From NCBI RefSeq assembly GCF_002895485.1, contig NZ_AZRK01000009.1, positions 80,454 through 144,453 on the forward strand: a stretch of DNA of 64,000 nucleotides. Direction: 5' to 3'. The notes under the pieces were generated by a model. The model did no database searches. It saw only the letters and a program-made list of their open reading frames with translations, and was not told the DNA's origin. This stretch comes from Petrotoga sp. 9PWA.NaAc.5.4. Its GTDB lineage: Bacteria; Thermotogota; Thermotogae; Petrotogales; Petrotogaceae. Positions 37,977 through 45,904 of the stretch are shown one piece after another. A program made the position numbers and the translations under genes. Positions within the stretch are counted from its first letter, which is position 1. Each line of letters starts with the position of its first letter.

Positions 37977-38798
37977 TTGAGGAAAACGAAAAATATTCGA
38001 ATTTTTGATGTTATCATGATCATAATAGCTATTTTATGGCTTATACCTGTTTTTTGGATGATAAATACAGCTATTAAACCGACACCAGATATATTTACAA
38101 CTCCACCAACATGGATACCAGAGCATTTTACTTTGGAACATATTAAAGCCGTTGTACAGAATTGGCCTTTTATTAAATGGTTATTAAATAGTATTTTGGT
38201 ATCTGGGATTTCAACTTTAATTTCCCTTTTTTTGGCTATTCTTGCCGCATATTCATTCGCAAGAATAACGTGGAAGGGTAGAGATACAATATTTGTTATT
38301 TTATTAGCAAGCATGTTAATTCCTTGGCAAATAAATGCCGTTCCTCTATACTTTTTAATGAATAATTTAAATTTATTGAATAAGCTTATTTCTGTTATTT
38401 TACCGATAACAGCTATGCCTATTAGTGTTTTTTTGCTTAGGCAATTTTTTGTAGGGATTCCAAGTGAGTTAGAAGATGCTGCAAGAATAGATGGGTGTAA
38501 TAGAGTAAATACTCTTTTTCGTATCATCATTCCTGTTTCTGGTCCTGCACTTGCTGCCTTAGCTATATACATGTTCATATTTAGTTGGAATGAGTATTTT
38601 TGGAGTTTAATAACTTTACAAAGAGTTGAAAAATATACTTTACCAATTGGTTTAAACATGTTGCAAGGTGCTTATGACATAGAATATGGATTACTTATGG
38701 CGGCTGCTTTTTTAGCTTCAATACCAGTTATGATTGTTTTTATAATTTTGAGGAGACATATTATAGAAGGTATGAGTTGGTCAGGTGTAACTAAATAA
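37977..38798 (+). CDS. ABC sugar transporter permease (MalG/UgpE-like)
   Basis: 273 residues. The N-terminal membrane segment is IFDVIMIIIAILWLIPVFWMI. The typical MalG stretch FIKWLLNSILVSGISTLISLFLA is followed by AAYSFARITWKGRD and the coupling loop LEDAARIDGCNRVNTLFRIIIP. I choose TTG 37977, 8 nt after AGGAG; the GTG at 37968 overlaps that site. It sits 17 bp after the partner permease and 35 bp before the aldolase gene, within one operon. Confidence 0.88.
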   Translation: MRKTKNIRIFDVIMIIIAILWLIPVFWMINTAIKPTPDIFTTPPTWIPEHFTLEHIKAVVQNWPFIKWLLNSILVSGISTLISLFLAILAAYSFARITWKGRDTIFVILLASMLIPWQINAVPLYFLMNNLNLLNKLISVILPITAMPISVFLLRQFFVGIPSELEDAARIDGCNRVNTLFRIIIPVSGPALAALAIYMFIFSWNEYFWSLITLQRVEKYTLPIGLNMLQGAYDIEYGLLMAAAFLASIPVMIVFIILRRHIIEGMSWSGVTK

Positions 38799-38833
38799 AA
38801 ATCAAATAAAATTATTCTTGTGAGGTGTTTTAA

Positions 38834-39733
38834 ATGCTTGGAGGAATAGTTCCGGCAATGTTAACTCCTTTTAACAAAAAAGGAGAAATTGACGAAAAAG
38901 TAATAAAAGATTATTTGAATTTTGTTGAAGAAAAAAAAGTAAATGGTTTATTTATTGGAGGTACAACAGGAGAGGGAATATTATTAGAAAAGGAAGAAAA
39001 AAGGAAGCTCTTTGAAATAGTTCAAAAGTATGGAGGAGATATGCTTAATATTGTAGCTCATTGTGGTTCTAATAATTTAATTCAAGCAAGAGAATTGATA
39101 GAATATGCTAAATATTATGAAATAGATACTGTTGGAGTGGTTGTACCTTTTTTTAATCATTATAGTCAGAAAGAAATATTTAATTTCTACAACCAATTAG
39201 CGAATGATTTTAGTGATATAGATTTATTTGTTTATAACATTCCTTCTTCGGCGAGAAATGAAATTGATATTGAAACAATGAAGGAATTATTTGCAGCTAA
39301 TTCAAATATAAGAGGAATAAAAGATAGTTCAGGTAGTTTAGAAAAAATTATTGATTTTGTTAATATATCAGAAAAAATAATCGTTATGGTAGGGGCAGAT
39401 AGAATATTAATTTACGCATTAATATCAGGAGCAAAAGGAACGGTTTCAGGGCCAGCTGCAATATTTCCTGAACTATTTGTTAGATTAGTAGAAGAATATA
39501 ATAATGGGCAAATAAAAGAAGCATTGGAAACACAAAATATTTTAGTAAAATTTTCTGAAGCAGTGGGATGGGGATACAGTATTCCGACTCTTAAAGCAGC
39601 AATGAAAATAAGAGGATTTGACTTCGGAGCGCCAAGGCCTCCATTTAACCAACTTTCAGAAAGAGAAGAAAAAGACTTAAAATTGAGATTAGAAAAATTA
39701 TGTAATGATTATAGTGTTCCTTTGAGAATTTAG
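38834..39733 (+). CDS. Aldolase of the DapA/N-acetylneuraminate lyase superfamily
   Basis: 299 residues, (beta/alpha)8 class I aldolase. Signature elements are VPAMLTPFNKKGEID near the start, GGTTGEGILLEKEEK near residue 42, the proton-relay Tyr in VYNIPSSA near 135 and the Schiff-base Lys in IRGIKDSSGSLEK near 163. The C-terminal stretch IPTLKAAMKIRGFDFGAPRPPF resembles neuraminate lyase or 2-keto-3-deoxy-sugar-acid aldolases more than dihydrodipicolinate synthase. In a sugar operon it probably cleaves or dehydrates a 2-keto-3-deoxy acid. The exact substrate cannot be read. Confidence 0.82.
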   Translation: MLGGIVPAMLTPFNKKGEIDEKVIKDYLNFVEEKKVNGLFIGGTTGEGILLEKEEKRKLFEIVQKYGGDMLNIVAHCGSNNLIQARELIEYAKYYEIDTVGVVVPFFNHYSQKEIFNFYNQLANDFSDIDLFVYNIPSSARNEIDIETMKELFAANSNIRGIKDSSGSLEKIIDFVNISEKIIVMVGADRILIYALISGAKGTVSGPAAIFPELFVRLVEEYNNGQIKEALETQNILVKFSEAVGWGYSIPTLKAAMKIRGFDFGAPRPPFNQLSEREEKDLKLRLEKLCNDYSVPLRI

Positions 39734-39756
39734 AAAACACAACAGGAGGTAATCAT

Positions 39757-41172
39757 ATGCAGAAAAGAAAAGTTGGTATAATCACATTTTCAGATGGAAG
39801 GGACTTTGTTCATGAAGAAACATTAGAGATGAACAAAAAATTTGAGGATAGGTTAGTAAAAGCTTTGGAGAATACTGGGGAAATTGAAGTTGTTAGAGCT
39901 TCAGAGATAGTAAATAAACCCTCAAAAGCCAAAAAAGCCGGTAAAGAAATGATGAAAGCAGAAGTCGAGATGACAATTTTTAATTATTCTATATGGTGTT
40001 GGCCACATTTAAGTGTAATCTCTTCACTCTATGCACCAGGACCTTATTTGACTTATGGTCAAATTAATCCTAAATATCCAGGAATGGTAGGACTTTTGGC
40101 TGCAGCTGGAGCATTAGAGCAAGTAGGAATATTTCCAGAAAGAGTTTGGGGAGAACCTGAAGACATAAAAGTAATAGAAAAATTACTGAAATTCGTTCGT
40201 GCAGCAAGTGCAGCATACAGGTTAAAAGGTGAAAGGTATGGAATGTTTGGTGGTAGACCTATGGGTATGTATACAGCATCTGCAAATGGAGACCAATGGA
40301 TGAAAGAGTTTGGTATAGATGTTGAACAAATAGATCAATATGCACTTGTTTTAAAAGCTGAAAAAGTACCTGCTGAAAAGAAAAGAAAAGCTAGAGAATG
40401 GCTCGAAAAGTTATCAAATGTACAGTATGATGGTAAAAGATTAACTCCTGAAATTTTAGAAAAGCAAATAGGATTGTATTATGCGGCTTTAGAAATAATA
40501 AAAGAAGAAGAACTTGATTTTGTAGGATTTAAAGGTCAGCCGGAAATGACAAACAATTATGCTACTATGGATATTGTAGAAGCCTTTTTAAACGATCCTT
40601 ATGATTTTGATGGGCCAAAAGAGCCAATAGTTGCTGCAACCGAAACCGATATGGATGGAGCATTAACTATGGAGATATTCAAACATATAGCTCAGACTCC
40701 AGTATTATTCGCGGATGTTAGACATTACTTTAAGGTAGAAAATTTACTTGATTTAGCAAATTCTGGACAGCACGCAACATATTTTGCTGGAAAATCTATG
40801 AAGCCTGAAGAAAATTTAAAGAACGTAATTATACATCCGGAAGACTTTTATTTTCCTGCCGGTGGTGGGGCAGTTAAACATTTTGCAGCACCTGGTAGAG
40901 TAACTCTTGCAAGATTAGCAAGGCAAGCTGGTCATTATGTCATGACTATAGTTCCTGCTGAATTTGTAGAATTAAGCGATGAAGAAAAGAAAAGACTCAG
41001 TGAACAAGTACAAATTGAATGGCCTCATGCTTATGCAAAATTAGATACAGATATGGAAACATTTTTAGAATATTATCCATGTAACCATACACATGGAGTT
41101 TATGGTAATTATGTTGATGAACTTATTAATTTCTGTAAGATAAAAGGCATTGATTATCAGATTTTGGATTAG
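39757..41172 (+). CDS. L-fucose/L-arabinose isomerase-like protein
   Basis: 471 residues of the FucI/AraA-like fold. The start KVGIITFSDGRDFVHEE fits this family, as do WCWPHLSVISSLYAPGPYLTYG near residue 72, RYGMFGGRPMGMYTASANGDQW near 158, and a C-terminal CNHTHGVYGNY. Members convert aldoses to ketoses with a divalent metal; a few act on other sugars, so the substrate is left open. GGAGG lies before the ATG. The gene is between an aldolase and a sialidase-fold gene, a setting not matching standard fucose or arabinose operons. Confidence 0.8.
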   Translation: MQKRKVGIITFSDGRDFVHEETLEMNKKFEDRLVKALENTGEIEVVRASEIVNKPSKAKKAGKEMMKAEVEMTIFNYSIWCWPHLSVISSLYAPGPYLTYGQINPKYPGMVGLLAAAGALEQVGIFPERVWGEPEDIKVIEKLLKFVRAASAAYRLKGERYGMFGGRPMGMYTASANGDQWMKEFGIDVEQIDQYALVLKAEKVPAEKKRKAREWLEKLSNVQYDGKRLTPEILEKQIGLYYAALEIIKEEELDFVGFKGQPEMTNNYATMDIVEAFLNDPYDFDGPKEPIVAATETDMDGALTMEIFKHIAQTPVLFADVRHYFKVENLLDLANSGQHATYFAGKSMKPEENLKNVIIHPEDFYFPAGGGAVKHFAAPGRVTLARLARQAGHYVMTIVPAEFVELSDEEKKRLSEQVQIEWPHAYAKLDTDMETFLEYYPCNHTHGVYGNYVDELINFCKIKGIDYQILD

Positions 41173-41212
41173 GATATTAAAATGTTCGAAGAAATAAAAT
41201 AAGGGGTGAAAA

Positions 41213-42208
41213 ATGGAAATTGTAAACAAATCTTTTATTTTTGAAAATATCCCAAATAAAATTAGTTCGCATTCTGTTAGTTTATGTAAAGTTAGCAATA
41301 CTGAGATATTGGCTTTTTGGTTTTCTGGTACTTGGGAAGGAGAAAAAGATGTAGATATTTTTTTCTCAAGATATAACATTATCAAAGATAAGTGGAGTAA
41401 ACCGAAAATATTGATTCATGATCCATTTAGATCGCTTGGCAATACAATTCCTATTGTTTTTGACGAAACGCTTAGGTTATATTACTGTGCCATGGAAGGA
41501 AAAGATTGGACAGAGTCATCATTATGGTATATTGAATCTTATGATAAAGGGTTTACTTGGAGCAAATCAAGAGCATTTTCTCCTCATGAAGATAGTCTTT
41601 TATTTGGAACGAAAATTCTTCCATTAGAAGATGGAAGATATGTTTTTCCACTTTACAACGAAAAATTATGGGTAAGTACACCTTATATTACAAGCAACAT
41701 ATTAGCAAACGAATGGCAAAAGATTGGAGAAATAAGAACTGAAAAAGGTAACATTCAACAAGATATGGTTGAATTGAATAAACATATCTTTTCTTTGCTT
41801 AGAACAAGAGATGGTTTTGTTTATAAAACTATATATGATTTTGAGAGTGGTCAATGGACTGAACCTGTTTCCATAGGTATACCAAATCCTAATTCAAGAA
41901 TAGCTTTAGAGAAAATAAGTAATATTCTGATTTGTTGTTGTAATCCGATTGGTCTTAATAAAGAAAATCTTACTACTGATCCAAGAAAATTATCTAATAT
42001 TGAAGAAAGTTTTTGGGGAAAAAGGGAAAAGCTTTCTATATTTGTTTCAAGCGATGAGGGAAACACTTGGAATGAAGAAATAATTTTAGAAGAAAGTAAA
42101 GATAAAGAATACTCTTATCCATGGTTCCAGATAATTGATGAAACAAAAATAATGACTGCATATACGTATGAAAGGCAAAAAATTGCCTATGCAATAATCA
42201 AAATTTAA
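41213..42208 (+). CDS. Sialidase-fold (BNR/Asp-box) protein, no signal peptide
   Basis: 331 residues. Two Asp boxes of the SxDxGxTW type are visible: SYDKGFTW near residue 109 and SSDEGNTW near 280. The sequence between has beta-propeller character, with WYIESYD and repeated W residues (WSKPKILIHDPF, WTEPVSIGIP). This fits the BNR-repeat neuraminidase-like family. It starts without a signal peptide, so it should be cytoplasmic and act on an imported oligosaccharide. Classical sialidase catalytic residues (Arg triad, Tyr/Glu) cannot be confirmed by eye. Other glycosidase or lyase activities on this fold are possible. Confidence 0.68.
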   Translation: MEIVNKSFIFENIPNKISSHSVSLCKVSNTEILAFWFSGTWEGEKDVDIFFSRYNIIKDKWSKPKILIHDPFRSLGNTIPIVFDETLRLYYCAMEGKDWTESSLWYIESYDKGFTWSKSRAFSPHEDSLLFGTKILPLEDGRYVFPLYNEKLWVSTPYITSNILANEWQKIGEIRTEKGNIQQDMVELNKHIFSLLRTRDGFVYKTIYDFESGQWTEPVSIGIPNPNSRIALEKISNILICCCNPIGLNKENLTTDPRKLSNIEESFWGKREKLSIFVSSDEGNTWNEEIILEESKDKEYSYPWFQIIDETKIMTAYTYERQKIAYAIIKI

Positions 42209-42226
42209 TACATAGGAGCGGTAAAT

Positions 42227-43747
42227 ATGTATTTAATTGGGATAGATATAGGAACTCAAAGCACTAAAGCAGTGATTACCGATGAAAATGGGGTAGTAAT
42301 TGTAGAATCTTTAAAAGAGTATTCTGTATTAACTCCACAACCCAATTGGGCAGAGCAATGGCCTGATGTATGGTTTAATGCAGTAATAGATACACTTAAA
42401 AAAGTTTTAGAAAAATCTCAAATTCTACCCAAAGATATAGCAGGAGTTGCAATAAGTGGACTATATGGAGGATCTGGTATCCCTGTTGACAAGGAATTTA
42501 AGCCATTAAGACCGTGCCTGATTTGGATGGATAGAAGGGCGACAAATGAAACAGATTGGGTTAAAAAGAATGTTCCTAAGGAAACTATATTTGGAATAAC
42601 TGGGAATTATGTGGATAGTTATTTTGGTTTTACTAAAATGATGTGGCTAAAAAATAATGAGTCAGATATTTGGGAAAAAACGTATAAATTTGTAACACCT
42701 AAAGACTATGTAATATACAAATTAACAGGTGTTAACGCTATAGATTACTCTTCTGCTGGAAATATCGGAGGTATTTTTGATATTCATAAAAAGTATTGGT
42801 CAAAGGAAATGTGTAAAATTTTGGGGATAGATATAGATAAATTGCCAGAAAACATTGTTAAATCATCAGATATTGTAGGTAAAATATCTAGAAAATATGC
42901 ACAAGAAACAGGTCTCTTAGAAGGTACGCCTATAATAGCAGGGGGAATTGATGCTCCAGTCGCACAGTTGAGTGCTGGATCAGTTTTTGAAGGAGAACAT
43001 GTTGCTATGATCGGAACTTCCACTTGTTGGGGGAATATCCACGATGGAAAGTACCTCACGCCGGAATTAGTTAGCTATCCATATGTTGTAGATGATTTGG
43101 AAAAGATATATACTTTTGGTGGTGGAGCTACATCTGGAGCTATAGTTAGATGGTTCAGAGATGAATTTGGTAGTTATGAGAAAGAAATCGAAGATAAAAC
43201 TGGGATCTCAGCGTACACACTTCTCGAATTGCAAGTTAAAGATATACCAGCGAGTAGTGAAGGATTAATCGTTCTTCCATATTTTATGGGAGAAAGGTCT
43301 CCAATATGGGATTCCCATGCTAAAGGAACTATAGTTGGCTTAAGTTTATATCACAAAAAAAAGCATATTTATAAAGCGTTTATGGAAGCGGTAGCTTATT
43401 CTTTAAGGCATAACATAGAAGAAGCCGAAAAAACTGGAATGAAGTTGAATGATGAATGTTATCTTGTAGGTGGAGTTGCAAAAAGTGATATATGGACACA
43501 AATTTTTGCGGATGTAACGGGGTATAATATGAAAAGAGCAAAACAATCAGTAGAAGCCCCTTTGGGGGATGCCTTTTTAGTTGGGTTAGCAACTAAAATC
43601 TTTGAAAAACCTGAAAGCATTAAAAAATGGGTTCAATTTAAAGAAGATGTTTTACCTAATAGTTCAAACAAACAAATTTACGATAAATATTTCAATATAT
43701 ACAAGCAGTTATATAAAAGTACAAAGGAAATTATGGAACAATTATAA
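42227..43747 (+). CDS. FGGY-family carbohydrate kinase, specificity unknown
   Basis: 506 residues. The ATPase start is LIGIDIGTQSTKAVITDENG. The substrate loop reads ISGLYGGSGIPVDKEFKPL near residue 82, in place of the SGQMHG of xylulokinases, and CLIWMDRRATNE follows. GGIDAPVAQLSAGSVFEGEHVAMIGTSTC (about 245-273) and LPYFMGERSPIWD near 345 are typical FGGY. It probably phosphorylates the ketose made by the isomerase two genes upstream. It could also supply the missing rhamnulose kinase of the operon at 54855. Strong terminator follows. Confidence 0.85.
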   Translation: MYLIGIDIGTQSTKAVITDENGVVIVESLKEYSVLTPQPNWAEQWPDVWFNAVIDTLKKVLEKSQILPKDIAGVAISGLYGGSGIPVDKEFKPLRPCLIWMDRRATNETDWVKKNVPKETIFGITGNYVDSYFGFTKMMWLKNNESDIWEKTYKFVTPKDYVIYKLTGVNAIDYSSAGNIGGIFDIHKKYWSKEMCKILGIDIDKLPENIVKSSDIVGKISRKYAQETGLLEGTPIIAGGIDAPVAQLSAGSVFEGEHVAMIGTSTCWGNIHDGKYLTPELVSYPYVVDDLEKIYTFGGGATSGAIVRWFRDEFGSYEKEIEDKTGISAYTLLELQVKDIPASSEGLIVLPYFMGERSPIWDSHAKGTIVGLSLYHKKKHIYKAFMEAVAYSLRHNIEEAEKTGMKLNDECYLVGGVAKSDIWTQIFADVTGYNMKRAKQSVEAPLGDAFLVGLATKIFEKPESIKKWVQFKEDVLPNSSNKQIYDKYFNIYKQLYKSTKEIMEQL

Positions 43748-43793
43748 GTAAATTATAAAAGTAAGAAATTAAATAATTAATAATCGAAAATAC

Positions 43794-43817
43794 AAGGGCT
43801 GGATTCAGCCCTTTTTT
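43794..43817 (+). terminator. Rho-independent terminator of the sugar operon
   Basis: A perfect 8-bp stem, AAGGGCTG (43794-43801) with 43806-43813, a GATT loop and a six-T tail. Confidence 0.92.
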
Positions 43818-43872
43818 GATATACAGGAATGTATTTAAGAGTTTTATTATATATTTTTATAAATTTAAAATT

Positions 43873-43900
43873 TTGAAACTTGTGTTTTTTGTTGTATAAT
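43873..43900 (+). promoter_or_regulatory. Promoter for glnA
   Basis: TTGAAA (43873-43878) and TATAAT (43895-43900) with 16-bp spacing. The leader of about 210 nt would include repeat copy G. A second TATAAT at 44070-44075 lies in that repeat, 42 nt before the glnA ATG. Confidence 0.6.
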
Positions 43901-43974
43901 CACAATTAATTGATAATAAACCATGGTATTTACATGTAATCAGCAATAATGAAATATTTTTCTTTCTTATAGAC

Positions 43975-44087
43975 GCTTTAGAAAGGGGGGTGAAAAATAG
44001 CTCAAAATTAGAATTGTAGAGGTATTTTTTAAAAAGTTAAATACTAGAATATTTATAAAATATGAATTTTATAATTTCAAAGTGAGT
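43975..44087 (+). repeat. Dispersed leader repeat, copy G (internally deleted) upstream of glnA
   Basis: The left end GCTTTAGAAA (43975-43984) and right end AATTTCAAAGTGAGT (44073-44087) are present, but both hairpins are missing, so this 113-bp copy is a deletion form. GAGGTATTTT and AAAAGTTAAA match the right module of copies H and I. The right end is 30 nt before the glnA ATG, with TATAAT at 44070-44075. Confidence 0.78.
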
Positions 44088-44117
44088 ATTAACAAATTTT
44101 TTCGGGGAGGTATTAAA

Positions 44118-45443
44118 ATGACTAAGGAGGAACTTTTGAAACATGTAGAAAGTGAAGGAATAAAATATATAAGGCTTCAAATTACCGATATTAATGGGGC
44201 ATTAAAGAATGTAGAAATACCTTCAACAGAATTGGAATCATCTTTAAATAATGGAACAATGTTTGATGGCTCATCGATTGAAGGATTAGTTAGAATAAAC
44301 GAATCGGATATGTTGCTTAAACCAGATATAGATACTTTTACGGTCTTACCATGGACAGTTGAAAGGGAAAAAGTGGGAAGGTTTATCTGTGATATATATA
44401 CTTCTTCTAATAAACATTTTGAAGGTGATCCAAGGTATGTGCTGAAAAAAGTTATGAACGAAATGAAACAGTTTGGTTATACACCTTGTGCAGGTCCTGA
44501 ACCCGAATTTTTCATATTGCCAAGAGATGAAAAAACGCGTGAACCCTTGTTAATGACTTTAGACAGAGGCGGATATTTTGATTTACTTCCAATAGATTTG
44601 GGAGAAAGGGTAAGAAAAAATATGGTAGAAACTTTACAAAGTATGGGAATAAGGGTTGAAGCAGCACATCATGAAGTTGCTAATTCACAACATGAAATAG
44701 ATTTTAGGTATGACAATGCTTTAAAGACGGCAGATAATATACAAACCTTCAAATTGGTTGTAAGAACAATAGCTTTGTTAAATGGATTATGGGCAACATT
44801 TATGCCAAAACCTTTTTTTGGTATGAATGGTTCTGGAATGCATACACATATAAGTATTTTTAAGGATGGTAAAAATATCTTTTATGATCCAAATAAGCCT
44901 TATAAATTGAGTGAAGAATTAAGATGGTTTATCGGAGGACTTTTTAATCATATTGATGCCATAACTGCGATAGCTAATCCAACTATTAACTCTTACAAAA
45001 GATTAATTCCTGGTTACGAAGCCCCTGTAAATGTAGCCTGGTCAGTTGCAAATAGGAGTGCATTAATTAGAATACCTATGGCAAGGGAGAATGGAACAAG
45101 GTTAGAACTGAGGTCTCCTGATCCAACTGCGAATCCTTATTTTCTTTTAGCAAGTATTTTTGCAGCCGGTTTAGAAGGAATACAAAATAAGATAGAACCT
45201 CCTCAGCCTGTTGATGGGAACATATATGAAATGGATCGAAAGGAAAAAAGCGAAAAGAATATAAGATTTCTACCCGGGTCGCTCCAAGAGTCATTGGAAG
45301 TATTTAAAAATGACAAACTTATAGAAGAAGTTTTAGGGGCTCATATTTTTTCTAAGTTTATAGAATTAAAAGAGAAAGAAATTGAAGATTTTAGGATAGC
45401 AGTAACTGATTGGGAACTAAAGAGATATATTAATCAATTTTAG
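44118..45443 (+). CDS. glnA: Glutamine synthetase, type I-alpha
   Basis: 441 residues. Motifs are MFDGSSIEGL near residue 45, CAGPEPEFFILPRD near 125, MNGSGMHTHISIF near 235 (metal and glutamate binding) and NPTINSYKRLIPGYEAPVNVAWS near 285 (ATP region, in pieces). The short length and the C-terminal part IYEMDRKEKSEKNIRFLP fit the GSI-alpha group, which lacks the adenylylation tyrosine loop. It makes glutamine from glutamate and ammonia. I choose ATG 44118 with GGGGAGG; an ATG at 44082 lies inside the repeat right end and is unlikely. Single-gene unit. Confidence 0.95.
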   Translation: MTKEELLKHVESEGIKYIRLQITDINGALKNVEIPSTELESSLNNGTMFDGSSIEGLVRINESDMLLKPDIDTFTVLPWTVEREKVGRFICDIYTSSNKHFEGDPRYVLKKVMNEMKQFGYTPCAGPEPEFFILPRDEKTREPLLMTLDRGGYFDLLPIDLGERVRKNMVETLQSMGIRVEAAHHEVANSQHEIDFRYDNALKTADNIQTFKLVVRTIALLNGLWATFMPKPFFGMNGSGMHTHISIFKDGKNIFYDPNKPYKLSEELRWFIGGLFNHIDAITAIANPTINSYKRLIPGYEAPVNVAWSVANRSALIRIPMARENGTRLELRSPDPTANPYFLLASIFAAGLEGIQNKIEPPQPVDGNIYEMDRKEKSEKNIRFLPGSLQESLEVFKNDKLIEEVLGAHIFSKFIELKEKEIEDFRIAVTDWELKRYINQF

Positions 45444-45564
45444 TTTAATAACTTATTTTTAGTTTAAAATGAAGTAGTATATAAATAATAATTTTTAAAA
45501 AAATGACAAAAGTTTGAAAATTTTATAAAAAAATGTATCATTAAATTAGAAAGAATTAATTAAA

Positions 45565-45872
45565 CACTTTAGAAATAAGAAATTTCAGAAAATAAGATTT
45601 TGTAAATGGATTAATGGTACTTTCTTGAAAGAAATAAACTGACAAAATTGCTACGATTTTTTATAGAAACTTTAGAAATGGAGATTTTCAGAAAATAAGT
45701 TTTTGATTTTAAAATGGGTCCAGGGCGGAGCCCTCTCCCCTTCCTTCGATACAAGTACCGAAAAACTAAAGAAATTAGGAATTAGTAAAGATTAGAACTG
45801 AGGAGGTATTTTGTAAAAAGTTAACCGCTGAAATATTTATAAAATGTGAAGTTTAGAATTTCTAAAGTGAGT
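45565..45872 (+). repeat. Dispersed leader repeat, copy H (two left ends) upstream of the giant activase gene
   Basis: ACTTTAGAAAT occurs at 45566 and 45669. The second unit has AGGGC-GGA-GCCCT, then TTCGATAC/GTACCGAA with one mismatch, then GGAGGTATTTTG and AAAAGTTAA. The right end ATTTCTAAAGTGAGT stops at 45872, 32 nt before the start, with TAGAAT at 45854-45859. The first unit (45566-45668) is decayed and has lost its hairpins. No gene fits in the 461-bp gap. Confidence 0.86.
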
Positions 45873-45904
45873 ACGATTTTTTATGTAAGGAGGAAAAAAA
45901 TGAA

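Noticed and set aside
37949..38659. A 236-codon open frame on the minus strand opposite the MalG-like permease
   Set aside because: It mirrors a well-supported permease gene, has no ribosome-binding site or recognisable domain, and its composition is what antisense of membrane-protein codons gives.
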